From JAFGED01 sp964551295 (lineage in GTDB: Bacteria; Chloroflexota; Anaerolineae; B4-G1), in NCBI GenBank assembly GCA_964551295.1, contig CAZKDJ010000081.1:1-17230 (forward strand): DNA of 17,230 nucleotides, written 5' to 3'. How positions within the stretch are numbered: position 1 is the first letter of the stretch; each line of letters starts with the position of its first letter. Made by a program: the position numbers and the translations under genes. Positions 6,893-15,226 of this stretch are shown piece after piece. The notes beneath the pieces are model-generated. The model was given only the letters and a program-made list of their open reading frames with translations, had not been told where the DNA came from and did no database searches.

Positions 6893-7795
6893 ATGACGGC
6901 AACATCGGTTCAGGCGAAATTGAGTCCGGGCCTCCGCGCCCGTCGTGCCAGCAGCAACGTCCTCACGTACCTGCTGCTGGCCCTATGCTCGTTGTTCGTG
7001 TTTGTCCCCTTTGCGTTCATGCTCTCCACTTCCCTCAAGACCGAGGAGCAACTGTTCGTCTGGCCCATCCAGTGGATCCCCGATCCCACCGCCTGGGAAA
7101 ACTACAGCCAGGCATTCGTCGAGTTGGGCAGTATCGCACCAGGGCTGACCTTCTGGCGCATCCTGAGCAACACGCTGTTCATCACGATCCTGGCCATGAC
7201 CGCCGAACTGATCGCCGTGTCGCTGGTGGCCTACGGGTTCGCCCGCTTCCGCTTTCCCGGTCGCGACAAGCTCTTCCTCGTCCTGCTCTCCACGATGATG
7301 CTCCCCAGTATCATCACCCTCATCCCCACCTTCCTGATCTGGCGGACGCTCAAACTGATTGATACCTACGACCCGCTGACCATCGGAAGCTGGTTCGGCG
7401 GAGGAGCCTGGGCGGTCTTTATGCTGCGCCAGTTCTTCCTGTCTATCCCGAAAGAGATGGAGGAGGCCGCCGTCATTGACGGTGCCGACACGTTCCAGAT
7501 TTACTACAAGATCATGCTGCCACTCGTCAAACCGGCCCTGCTGGCATTGGGCGTGCTGATCTTTCAGGCCAACTGGAACAACTTTATGGGGCCCCTCATC
7601 TACCTGAACACCACGGTCAAGTTTCCCATGGTCGTGGCGCTAAAGTTCTTCCAAGAGTCGCTCTCCCATGAGGCCCCCAAGTGGCACTACATGATGGCCA
7701 TGTCCACTGTGATGGCGGCTCCCATTCTGGCGCTCTACTTCATGGCCCAGAAGTACTTTATCGAGGGATTGACCGTCGGCGCAGTCAAAGGCTAG
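6893..7795 (+). CDS. sugar ABC transporter permease (MalG/UgpE-like)
   Basis: This is the 300-residue partner permease. The first helix (about 24-45, LTYLLLALCSLFVFVPFAFM) leads into the typical MLSTSLKTEEQLF segment. SNTLFITILAMTAELIAVSL (92-111) and AYGFARFRFPGRDKLFL follow. The EAA loop is EEAAVIDGADTFQIYYKIML (190-209), with LP following at 209-210. The C-terminus ends FIEGLTVGAVKG, the normal family ending. A GGAGG overlaps the stop codon of the first permease, only 9 bp upstream of ATG 6893, so the two are translationally coupled. The substrate is unknown; GH130 and the CBM9-bearing lipoprotein in the same operon point to a glycan-derived oligosaccharide. Confidence 0.93.
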   Translation: MTATSVQAKLSPGLRARRASSNVLTYLLLALCSLFVFVPFAFMLSTSLKTEEQLFVWPIQWIPDPTAWENYSQAFVELGSIAPGLTFWRILSNTLFITILAMTAELIAVSLVAYGFARFRFPGRDKLFLVLLSTMMLPSIITLIPTFLIWRTLKLIDTYDPLTIGSWFGGGAWAVFMLRQFFLSIPKEMEEAAVIDGADTFQIYYKIMLPLVKPALLALGVLIFQANWNNFMGPLIYLNTTVKFPMVVALKFFQESLSHEAPKWHYMMAMSTVMAAPILALYFMAQKYFIEGLTVGAVKG

Positions 7796-7802
7796 ATGTA
7801 GA

Positions 7803-10328
7803 ATGTACCACCGATGGCATCCCTGGTTTCTGGTCGTGATGCTGGTGCTGGCCGGGTGCGCTGGACCTCCGACGGTACAGCCACCCACGCTGACCCCGAC
7901 CCTGCCCGCGCCGGCGACTGAGCGGTCAACGACCGTACCAACCTCGGTGGCCACCCCCAGGCCGGCATCATCGCCAGTCGAGCGTCCGCTGCGGGACGGC
8001 CTGATCAACCTGACCCACCTGCAACAGTTGATGGAGGTCGTGGAGTGGGACGGGGAGCGGGTGGCGCTGGTTCACATCTACTCCGAGGAACCGGACTATG
8101 GCTGGGTGGACGCCTCCGGTGAGGGGATCGCCTGCGTGGACGACGTGGCCCGCGCCGCTCTGGTCTACCTGGCGTATTACGAGCGCACCGGCGACCCGCT
8201 ATCGTTGGAACTGGCTCGCTATGCCCTCAACTTTGTCCTGCACCTGCAGATGGAGGACGGCGAGTACTACAACTTTGTCCTGGATCGCGATGGCACGGTC
8301 AACACCGGCGGGCGCACCAGTTACAAGTCGTGGGGTTGGTGGGCGGCGCGCGGACAATGGGCGCTGGCCGCCGGCTACCGCGTCTTCCGTGACGTGGACC
8401 CATCCTACGCGGCGGTGTTGCGCGAAGCCTACCTGCATGGCGAGGAGGTGCTCCAGTGGGCTGTCGGGCCGGTGGGCGCTTACGACGAACTGCACGGCGT
8501 GCCCATCCCGGTCTGGCTTATCGGCAACGGCTCCGACGTCTCCGCGCTGGCGATGCTGGGGCTGGTGGAGTACTACCGCGCCGAGCCGAACAGCCACACG
8601 CGCCAACTCATCACCAACCTGGCCAACGGCGTCGCTGCCTACCAACTGGGCGGGCCGGGCGAGTACCCCTACGCCGCTCATCTCTCGACCACCACTTCCA
8701 CCGCCCTGTGGCACGCCTGGGGCAGCCACCAGGTGCACGCGCTGGCATTGGCCGGTGACCTGCTCGGTCGCCAGGACTGGATCGAGTCGGCTCGTCGGGA
8801 GGCGGACACCTTCTTCGTGCGCCTGCTCGCCACCGACCTGGTCAACGAGATGCTGCCGTTGCCCAATCGCCGGGGACAGATCGCCTACGGCGCCGAGGTG
8901 ATGACCTCCGGCTTCTGGGCGCTCTACCAGGCCACCGGCGAGGAGCGATACGCCCGCTACGCCGGCCTGACCGCCTCCTGGTTCTTCGGCAACAACATGG
9001 CCGGCGTAGCGATGTACGACCCGGAGACCGGGCGCTGCTTCGACGGCATTGACGGCCCCACCCCCTACCGTGTCAACCGGAACGCCGGAGCCGAGTCCAC
9101 CATCGAGGCGCTGTACGCGCTGATGCAGGTGGACCGGGACCCCGTCGCCAGCCGCTACCTGGACGTTCGCGCCGTCGAGACCCCTCCCACGCTCATCGTC
9201 GAGGTGGAGGACGGCGTCAAGGTCGCGGGGGACGCCACCTACGGGCGGCGCGAGTGGACCGGCGAGGCGCGCTTCTCCAATGGGCGCTATTACGGCCTCA
9301 AGCCCGGCGATGCTGTCTCGGTGACGGTGAACGCGCCCGCCGGCGGCGATTACCTGATCTACGTCTCGCACCTGCGCCGCGCCGCCCCCAAACCGGAGCG
9401 TGTCGCCGAGATAGTGCGCGCCCCGAGACCGATCACCGTTGACGGCCAACTGGACGAGTGGGACGGGGCCCAGCCGCTGCCCGTGGACAGCCGCGAGCAG
9501 ATCCTGCGTGGCGGCGCGTCCTGGCCCGGCCCGGAAGAGGCCAGTTTCACCCTCTACTGGATGTGGGACGATACCCACCTCTACGTCGCGGCCCGCATGC
9601 GCGATCCCGAACACGTCCAGAACGAGACCGGCCCCTCCGCCTGGCGCGGCGACACCCTCTGGCTCTACCTGAACACCCCCGGCGACCACCGCCGCGTGGA
9701 CGTCAAACTGACGCTATCCCAGACCCCCGACGGCCCCCAGGTGTGGAACTGGACGGCCCAGGCCTTCCTGCCGGGCGCGGAACTGGCCTGGCAACCGGTC
9801 GAGGGCGGATACGTCTACGAGGCCGCCCTGCCGCTGGAGAGCCTGAACCGCCTGAGACCAGAGGACGGCAAGCGCATCTACTTCGAGGCCGGGAAGGGCT
9901 TTGGCAGCGGCTTTATAGATTGGACTGGCCTGGACCCGGACACGGCGGAGAACCTGGCCCCCTTGACCTTTGTGACGGCGCTCTCGCCGGCCGCCCAGGT
10001 CGGCGAGACGCCGGAGCAATCACTGGAGGATGTGGCCTTCGCCGTCGCCCTCGACGGCGGCGACCCGACCGTCGTGTCCCATGCCCTCTCGCCCGACCGG
10101 GACTACCTGTGGCTTGATCTCATCTTTGACGGGCCGGTCCATTTGAGTCGTGGCTCCCACACGTTGCTGGTGTGCTATGCCGGGCACCAACCCGACCGCG
10201 AGGCGGTGGTGGACGCCTTTATGCTTGTCCCTGCTGTTGCCTGCAAGCGGTTGGAGGACGGTGACGGCGGCGCGTTCACGCTGTGCTACAATATGCAGAC
10301 CGCCGCCGCGGCGTGGGAGGAACAGTAG
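7803..10328 (+). CDS. large lipoprotein: alpha/alpha-toroid region plus CBM9-like domain
   Basis: This is an 841-residue surface-type lipoprotein. The signal MYHRWHPWFLVVMLVLAGC gives a lipidated Cys at 19, followed by a P/T-rich tether to about 62. Residues 65-455 are helix-rich with repeated W/Y-containing hairpins, such as CVDDVARAALVYLAYYERTG (111-130), SYKSWGWWAARGQWALAAGY (173-192) and NRNAGAESTIEALYAL (425-440). This pattern matches (alpha/alpha)6-toroid proteins and the toroid domain found with some glycosyltransferases. I cannot name an enzyme family. Residues about 541-725 (PITVDGQLDEWDGAQPLPVD, then YWMWDDTHLYVAARMRDPE and WRGDTLWLYLNT) look like a CBM9 carbohydrate-binding domain. 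It separates two beta-rich pieces (about 463-525 and 755-830) that may be halves of one domain. The ATG lies 7 bp after the permease stop with no clear Shine-Dalgarno, suggesting coupling. The role is probably glycan binding or processing outside the cell; an enzyme activity is not proven. Confidence 0.75.
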   Translation: MYHRWHPWFLVVMLVLAGCAGPPTVQPPTLTPTLPAPATERSTTVPTSVATPRPASSPVERPLRDGLINLTHLQQLMEVVEWDGERVALVHIYSEEPDYGWVDASGEGIACVDDVARAALVYLAYYERTGDPLSLELARYALNFVLHLQMEDGEYYNFVLDRDGTVNTGGRTSYKSWGWWAARGQWALAAGYRVFRDVDPSYAAVLREAYLHGEEVLQWAVGPVGAYDELHGVPIPVWLIGNGSDVSALAMLGLVEYYRAEPNSHTRQLITNLANGVAAYQLGGPGEYPYAAHLSTTTSTALWHAWGSHQVHALALAGDLLGRQDWIESARREADTFFVRLLATDLVNEMLPLPNRRGQIAYGAEVMTSGFWALYQATGEERYARYAGLTASWFFGNNMAGVAMYDPETGRCFDGIDGPTPYRVNRNAGAESTIEALYALMQVDRDPVASRYLDVRAVETPPTLIVEVEDGVKVAGDATYGRREWTGEARFSNGRYYGLKPGDAVSVTVNAPAGGDYLIYVSHLRRAAPKPERVAEIVRAPRPITVDGQLDEWDGAQPLPVDSREQILRGGASWPGPEEASFTLYWMWDDTHLYVAARMRDPEHVQNETGPSAWRGDTLWLYLNTPGDHRRVDVKLTLSQTPDGPQVWNWTAQAFLPGAELAWQPVEGGYVYEAALPLESLNRLRPEDGKRIYFEAGKGFGSGFIDWTGLDPDTAENLAPLTFVTALSPAAQVGETPEQSLEDVAFAVALDGGDPTVVSHALSPDRDYLWLDLIFDGPVHLSRGSHTLLVCYAGHQPDREAVVDAFMLVPAVACKRLEDGDGGAFTLCYNMQTAAAAWEEQ

Positions 10329-10966
10329 TGGAGCAATGGCCTGTCCCCCTTCGGGTGATCGGTCGAGCGCTATCCGACTGGTGGGACGACTGGGTGCAGA
10401 TGGTGTTGATCGACCTGGTCTGGGTGCTCTGCTGGCTGACGGTCGTCCTCGGCCCGCCGGCCACCTTTGGCCTCTACCACGTTGCCAACCGGTTGGTGCA
10501 CGGCGAGAGCCTGGGCCTGAGCGGGTTACTGGCGGGCGGGCGGCGCTATTTCCTGAGAGCCTGGTTGTGGATACTGCTGAACCTGGTCGTGACGGCGGTG
10601 GTGGGGGTCAATGTCTGGTTCTATGCTCGCTTCGACGCCATCTGGGCCGGGCTCCTGCAAGCTTTCTTCCTCCTCCTGGGCCTGGCCTGGCTGGTGGTCC
10701 AGTTCTACGCGCTGCCCTACCTGATGGAGCAGGGAAAAAAGTCCCTGCGGCTGGCGCTGCGCAACGGGCTGTTCACCGCGCTGGCGGCCCCCGGCTACAC
10801 ACTGGTAGTGGTCGGCTTGGCGGCGCTGGTCGGGGCGCTGAGCGTGGGGACGGTGGCCCCACTCTTCCTGGGCGGCCCGTGTCTGATCGCCGTCCTGGGC
10901 AACCGCGCCGTGCGAGAGCGGCTGGAGACGTATCGCGTGCGGGAGCGAGAGACCGATGAGTTGTGA
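10328..10966 (+). CDS. DUF624/YesL-like membrane protein
   Basis: This protein has 212 residues from GTG 10328. That start shares one base with the TAG of the preceding gene and has GGGAGG 7 bp upstream, so I prefer it over an upstream TTG at 10283. Hydrophobic segments lie at about 22-44 (IDLVWVLCWLTVVLGPPATF), 75-99, 105-128, 146-170 and 175-195. The motif GPPATFGLYHVANRLVHGE after the first helix corresponds to the G.AT.AL...R.L..GE pattern of DUF624 proteins. Those are commonly encoded beside sugar ABC transporters and glycosidases. The biochemical function of the family is unknown; a role in transport or membrane organisation of the uptake system is only inferred from context. The end overlaps the next start by 11 bp. 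Confidence 0.75.
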   Translation: MEQWPVPLRVIGRALSDWWDDWVQMVLIDLVWVLCWLTVVLGPPATFGLYHVANRLVHGESLGLSGLLAGGRRYFLRAWLWILLNLVVTAVVGVNVWFYARFDAIWAGLLQAFFLLLGLAWLVVQFYALPYLMEQGKKSLRLALRNGLFTALAAPGYTLVVVGLAALVGALSVGTVAPLFLGGPCLIAVLGNRAVRERLETYRVRERETDEL

Positions 10967-13077
10967 GACAACCGTAACGTTGCTGGACGGTCACGGCTTC
11001 CGCTTGCGCAGCGGGGAATATGCCTTGACCCTCGACGCGGGCCAGGCGTGGATCGCCCGCTCCGGTTCCACCGCTGGGCTAACCTTCACCACCCTTGGGG
11101 AAGACGGACTTGGCGCACTGGGTCACGTCCGCCAGCGGCGTATCGCCCCGGTGGACAGCCGTCCGACCGTCACCCTGACGGGGGACACGACTGGGCGGCT
11201 TTCGTGCTGACCTTCGACGCCGATCCTGCGCGGCCCTGCCTTTTCCACTGGTGGTTCGTGGTCACGCCCGAAGCCCGGCCGCCGACACGTCCCGCTCTGC
11301 CCGAACTGGCGTTCACAGGCGCGCCGTAGGTGACGCTCTACGCCCAGCAAGCCCCGATGGCCGCCGGGCTGGTCTATCTCTACGAAGGGGCGCTGCTGGA
11401 TAGCACGCTGTTCTACTTCCAGGACCTGACGGCGCTGAACGGCTATTTTGCCGCCAGCCGCACCAGCCCGATGGGGGACGCTTTCCCCACGCCGCTTCCC
11501 CATCTGCCCTCAGGTATCGTGGGCTACAGGGATGGCCGGCTGGGCCTGGCGCTGCCTGGGGAGGGGCTGGCTGCTCTGCCCGTCGGGACGATTACCGTGA
11601 TCAGCGACGGTTACTTGGCGCTGACCCCCGGCCGGCCGGCGGACGAGCGGACGATGGCGCTGCGCTTTCTGGAGGATCTGGCCGCCGTCTATGGACGCAT
11701 CGCGCGGACGGAGACCACCCTGGTGGATTGGCGAGAACTGGCACAGCGCACCATGGCCGACCTGCCCGACCCGCGTAACCGGGTCGAGGTCACCGGGCAG
11801 CGCTTCCTGCGCGCCTACGTCAACAGCGACCGCACGACGCCGGAACTCATCGCCCAACTGGACGTTCTCACCTCGCTGCGCGACTACTGCGCCCGTTATG
11901 GCAACAGCGCGCTGACGTCGGACCTGGATGGTCGTCTGTCTGCTACCCTGCCGTACTTTTACAGCCCAGGGGCGCGCTCTATGCTCAATCAACCCCTCGC
12001 CGTGCGCCGGGAGGCGGACAGTTGGTACTTCGTCACGGGGTTGGTTGACCTGGCCCGGCTGGCGCGGGGCGGCGATCCGGCGGCGCGGCGGCTGCTGGCA
12101 AATTCTGTCGAGCGGGCCGTGGAAATCGCCCACCGTTACAACTATATTTTTCCCATATTCTTCGATCCCGCCGGGGATACGCATCCCCTCCAGCCCTTGC
12201 TCTACCCGCCGCACGAGTACGATGTGGCCGGGGCTTATGCGTACCTGATGCTCGACTTGCACGAGGAGACCTTTGAAGCACGCTATCTCCAGGAGGCGCG
12301 GGCGGCAGTGGAGGCGCTGGGGGGGCACGGCTTTGACCTGGCCTACGAACTGCACGTCACCGCGCTGGCGGCGACAGCCTGTGCTCGCCTCTTCCGCTTG
12401 ACAGGCGAACGCTCCTACGTAGAATTGAGCCTGGTGCCGCTGGCGAACCTGTTGCGCGACTGCTGGCTGTGGGAGTGCGAGTACGGCCACGCGGCCGGGT
12501 ATCGCACCTTTTTCGGCCTGCTTCCGATGACCTTCGCTACAGTCATCACACCCAAAGAGCAATGCGAGGCCTGGCAGAGCCTGGCCGAGTACTTGCGGCT
12601 GTGCCACGGCGCGGTGCCTGCGCCGGTCGAGATGCTGGTCGCCGAGTTCTGCCGGCACACATTGAACACCCTGCGCTCCGCCTTCGCGCCGCTGATGCCT
12701 CCGGAAAGCACCGCCGTTCGGCCCCAGGTGCAGCGTCACGTGGAGCGCACGGCTCCAGAGTTGTACGTTCCGTTGGAGGATATCCGGGACGGGTGGCAGC
12801 AGAGCGGGAACATCGCCCAGGAGTTGTATGGCGCTGGCATGGCGCTGACCTTCGCTGCCCACGCCTACGTGTCCCTGCGGCCGGGGCTAACCATATACAG
12901 CGAGTACCCGCTGGTCGGGCAGGACGCGTGCTCGTTCACGTTGAGCGGGACCCCCCGCTTGCCAGGTAAGCGTAGCGTTACTGGGCGAGGTGGGCCGGGT
13001 CACCGATGCCAGCGGCCTGAATGTCCCACTGGAGGCCACGGGCGATGGGCACCGCTTCCACGGGCAAGGCCTGTTAG
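10956..13077 (+). pseudogene. broken large gene of unknown function (beta + helical toroid-like protein)
   Basis: One ancestral reading frame of about 700 codons can be followed through three lesions. From ATG 10956 (MSCETTVTLLDGHGF, overlapping the DUF624 gene) it runs until a one-base shift near 11184-11188, beside a G5 run. The frame then continues HDWAAFVLTFDADP to an in-frame TAG at 11327-11329. It continues VTLYAQQAPMAAGLVYLYEG through a long helix-rich region (about 11690-12880). It shifts again in a C6 run (12951-12956), after which QVSVALLGEVGRVTDASG follows in the first frame. A MITE-like element beginning at about 13076 removes the natural end. The N-terminal part looks beta-rich, and the central part has W/Y-rich helical hairpins such as SWYFVTGLVDLARLARGG, as in six-hairpin glycosidases. 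I do not recognise a family. The longest intact piece is the open frame 11330-13165. Confidence 0.7.
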
Positions 13078-13327
13078 GCTGTTCCAGAAAAATAATCATC
13101 CCAGTGTCATTCCTCCGGCAAGCCTTCGGCGTGAGCGCTCAGGCGAACGCTCAGGACAGGTCTGAGCAGCCTGCCCTGAGCGTAGCCGAAGGGGAACGCA
13201 GTGAAGCGAAGAATCTCACGCTACAGTACCCAAACTATCTGTCCAAGGCGAGAATCTTCACCTCCGCTGCGCTCCGGTTCAGAATGACAGGTTATGACCT
13301 GGGATACTTTAAATTCTGGAACATCCT
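13076..13327. repeat. MITE-like element with imperfect terminal inverted repeats
   Basis: The left end AGGCTGTTCCAGAA (13076-13089) and right end TTCTGGAACATCCT (13314-13327) pair over 14 bp with one mismatch. Further inside, ATCCCAG and TGTCATTC blocks on the left reappear inverted on the right (GAATGACA and CTGGGAT). A TA dinucleotide is found at each border (13075-13076 and 13328-13329). The interior reads CGCTCAGGCGAACGCTCAGG and ...GTAGCCGAAGGGGAACGCAG..., wording I associate with small repeats in Chloroflexota genomes. It encodes no gene. It replaced the 3' end of the preceding gene and separates GH130 from the operon. Confidence 0.65.
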
Positions 13328-13370
13328 TAGCCAACGGACGTCTTTTGATGAACCCATCAACAATCAGTGC

Positions 13371-13377
13371 AAAGGAG
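13371..13377 (+). promoter_or_regulatory. ribosome binding site deciding the GH130 start
   Basis: AAAGGAG lies directly against an in-frame ATG at 13378 (spacing 0) but 9 bp before ATG 13387. The second ATG also begins the conserved MKLQRYAGNPIL N-terminus, so 13387 is the likely start. Confidence 0.75.
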
Positions 13378-13386
13378 ATGGCCTCA

Positions 13387-14268
13387 ATGAAGTTACAACG
13401 TTATGCAGGCAACCCTATTCTCGAACCCAACCCGCTCCACGACTGGGAGACGCTCAACGTGTTCAACGCCGCCGTCGCGCACTATAATGACCTCTTTCAC
13501 ATACTCTATCGCGCCCAAGGGGTAGACTATGTCTCCCGCATCGGCTACGCTGTCAGCGAGGATGGCTTCCACTTGTCACGGTTGGATAAACCGGTGCTCA
13601 GTCCGGCGACCGAGTTCGAGGCGCGGGGCGTAGAAGACCCGCGCGTCACCCGCATCGGCGACACCTTTTATGTGGTCTACGTCGGCTATTCGACGCACGG
13701 CACCCGCGTCTCCCTGGCGGCATCGAGCAACCTCATCGCCTGGGAGCGGCTGGGTATCATGCTGCCCGACGAGGACAACAAGGACGCCGCTCTCTTCCCG
13801 GAGAAGATCGGCGGGCGCTACTACCTGCTCCATCGCCGCCCACCCGACGTCTGGATCGCCTGCTCCGACGACCTCATCCACTGGACGGACCATCGCGTTA
13901 TTATGCGACCACGCCCCGGCACCTGGGAGGCGCTGAAGGTTGGCGCCGCCGGCCCACCAATGAAGACAAACCAGGGGTGGCTTTTCATCTACCACGGCGT
14001 CGGAGAGGACAACGTCTACAGGCGGGGCATCGCCCTGCTCGACCTGAACGACCCGACGGTGGTGTTGAAGCGGCAGGAGGAGCCAATTCTAGAGCCGGAG
14101 GAGGAGTGGGAACTCCACGGCGCCGTGCCCAACGTCGTCTTCAGTTGCGGTCAGGTGATGACGGGCGAGGCCCTCTACGTCTACTACGGCAGCGCCGACA
14201 CGGTCATCGGTGTAGCAACGGCGGATAAGGAACAGGTACTTGCTTTTCTGGGCATGGTTCATAAGTGA
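13387..14268 (+). CDS. GH130-family glycoside phosphorylase/hydrolase (beta-mannoside type)
   Basis: This 293-residue cytoplasmic enzyme (no signal peptide) folds as a five-bladed beta-propeller. It has the opening RYAGNPILEP, YRAQG (41-45), the signature GVEDPRVT (81-88) with the catalytic acid Asp84, and NKDAALFPEK (131-140). It also has LLHRRPP (147-153), WEALKVGAAGPPMKT (180-194), IYHGV (201-205) and VPNVVFSCG (247-255). In known GH130 members these positions bind mannosides. R150, K184 and H203 resemble the phosphate-binding set, so a phosphorylase releasing alpha-mannose-1-phosphate is more likely than a plain hydrolase; this is inference. Some GH130 enzymes are shorter hydrolases. Upstream is a MITE-like repeat instead of the original operon link, so its expression may depend on read-through or a new promoter. 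Confidence 0.88.
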   Translation: MKLQRYAGNPILEPNPLHDWETLNVFNAAVAHYNDLFHILYRAQGVDYVSRIGYAVSEDGFHLSRLDKPVLSPATEFEARGVEDPRVTRIGDTFYVVYVGYSTHGTRVSLAASSNLIAWERLGIMLPDEDNKDAALFPEKIGGRYYLLHRRPPDVWIACSDDLIHWTDHRVIMRPRPGTWEALKVGAAGPPMKTNQGWLFIYHGVGEDNVYRRGIALLDLNDPTVVLKRQEEPILEPEEEWELHGAVPNVVFSCGQVMTGEALYVYYGSADTVIGVATADKEQVLAFLGMVHK

Positions 14269-14351
14269 CTGGACATTGGCGAAAATCACATTAACAACAC
14301 AAGATCAGGCCATCCATCGACTGCGTAAAGGCGTGCGAAAACAACCAGGGC

Positions 14352-15122
14352 TCAATATCGTTTTGAACCCAGGCGATTCACACGCTGGCAAGCAATCGGG
14401 CGCCAGGCTGACTGCGCTTCGAGACGCAAGAAACGCTGGAGAACCAAATCGGTGTCGCCGGTTTCGACGGCTATCTCGATGGCTCCCTTCAGCCAGTCGA
14501 TGGTGTGCTCGTCCCGATGCCGCCGGACGATGTCGCCGTATGTTTTGATTTGGGCAGAACGTTCGTGAGCGAAACGACACTCGACGTAAGCCCAAGCCAG
14601 ATGAACCACGACGACGTATTTGCCCACCGCCTCGTAGGATCGGACGCGGAAGTCCTCCAGACCAATCTGGGTCTTCAGGTAGAAGTTGAAGGTCTCGCAG
14701 GACCAGCGCCAGGTGTATCCTTGCAAGGTCTGTTTGGCCGAGCAAGTGAGATCCGTACAAGCGATGTACGCCGGGGATTTCTCCCTGGGGTGCCTCTTCG
14801 AGAAGTAAACACGGACGTCGTATGGGACCTTGGCTAAACGGCCTTCTTGCCGTCGCACATAGTAGGTCTGTTGGTCCCCGTCCGTAGTGGTCACACGCAC
14901 GCGTGTGTACCACCGGTGCTTGAGTGCCCTGGCGCGGGCATCGACGCGTTTTCCGTCCAACCTGCGATTGCACTTGAGACCACAAATGACGTGCCATCCT
15001 TGGCGGCGAACATACTTGATCAGCCGTTGAGAAGCGTACCAACTGTCGAACTGGACGTAGACCGTCCACCCTATCTTTCTCTGTTTGGCTAGCCTGCTCG
15101 ACACGGTAACGAAAGTAAGCCT
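14352..15122 (-). pseudogene. IS4/IS701-type transposase, C-terminal part
   Basis: The minus-strand frame is open from just after a TAA at 15123-15125 to TGA at 14352-14354, about 256 codons. It contains VYVQFDSWYASQRLIKYVRR (catalytic Asp of FDSWY), GWHVICGLKCNRRLDGKRV, and the W.CE..NFYLK..IGLEDFRVRSYEA block with the catalytic Glu. These are seen in IS701/IS4-superfamily DDE transposases. Family members are usually 400 residues or more, so the N-terminal part with the first catalytic Asp is missing. In the preceding 100 bp the frame is closed and no homologous start is visible. No terminal inverted repeats were recognised. The remnant lies between GH130 and the lipoprotein genes. Confidence 0.75.
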
Positions 15123-15226
15123 TTATCCTTCCCTGTGCCAATCCCCATATAGTCGAGATCAGCGCACCAAGGGAAGGTATAACCACTACCGCCACTGTAA
15201 GGGTAATAAGCATAACCTCATGATCA

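Noticed and set aside
8199..9689. 496-codon open frame on the minus strand
   Set aside because: It is antisense to the toroid/CBM9 lipoprotein. Long antisense frames are expected in GC-rich genes, and the translation is rich in Gly/Val/Arg/Gln without domain features.
10283..10330. Upstream TTG start for the DUF624-like gene
   Set aside because: It would overlap the preceding gene by 46 bp and has no ribosome site, whereas GTG 10328 has GGGAGG at the proper distance and gives a normal N-terminus.
11510..12862. 450-codon minus-strand frame over the broken gene
   Set aside because: It mirrors the plus-strand frame in GC-rich DNA, with no start signals and low-complexity composition. The plus-strand frame continues the operon and has plausible protein-like hairpins.
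12965..12980. GTAAGCGTAGCGTTAC as a possible second LacI operator
   Set aside because: Only the outer GTAA/TTAC arms are inverted and the centre does not match. It sits inside former coding sequence whose frame explains it.
13294..13386. Longer N-terminus for GH130
   Set aside because: The extension is encoded partly by the MITE-like element, and the ribosome site fits ATG 13387.
15105..15213. Hydrophobic minus-strand stretch (LITLTVAVVVIPSLGALIST) as an upstream part of the IS4/IS701-type transposase
   Set aside because: It is in a different frame, has no motif of the family's N-terminal half, and could equally be noise, so it was not joined to the fragment.
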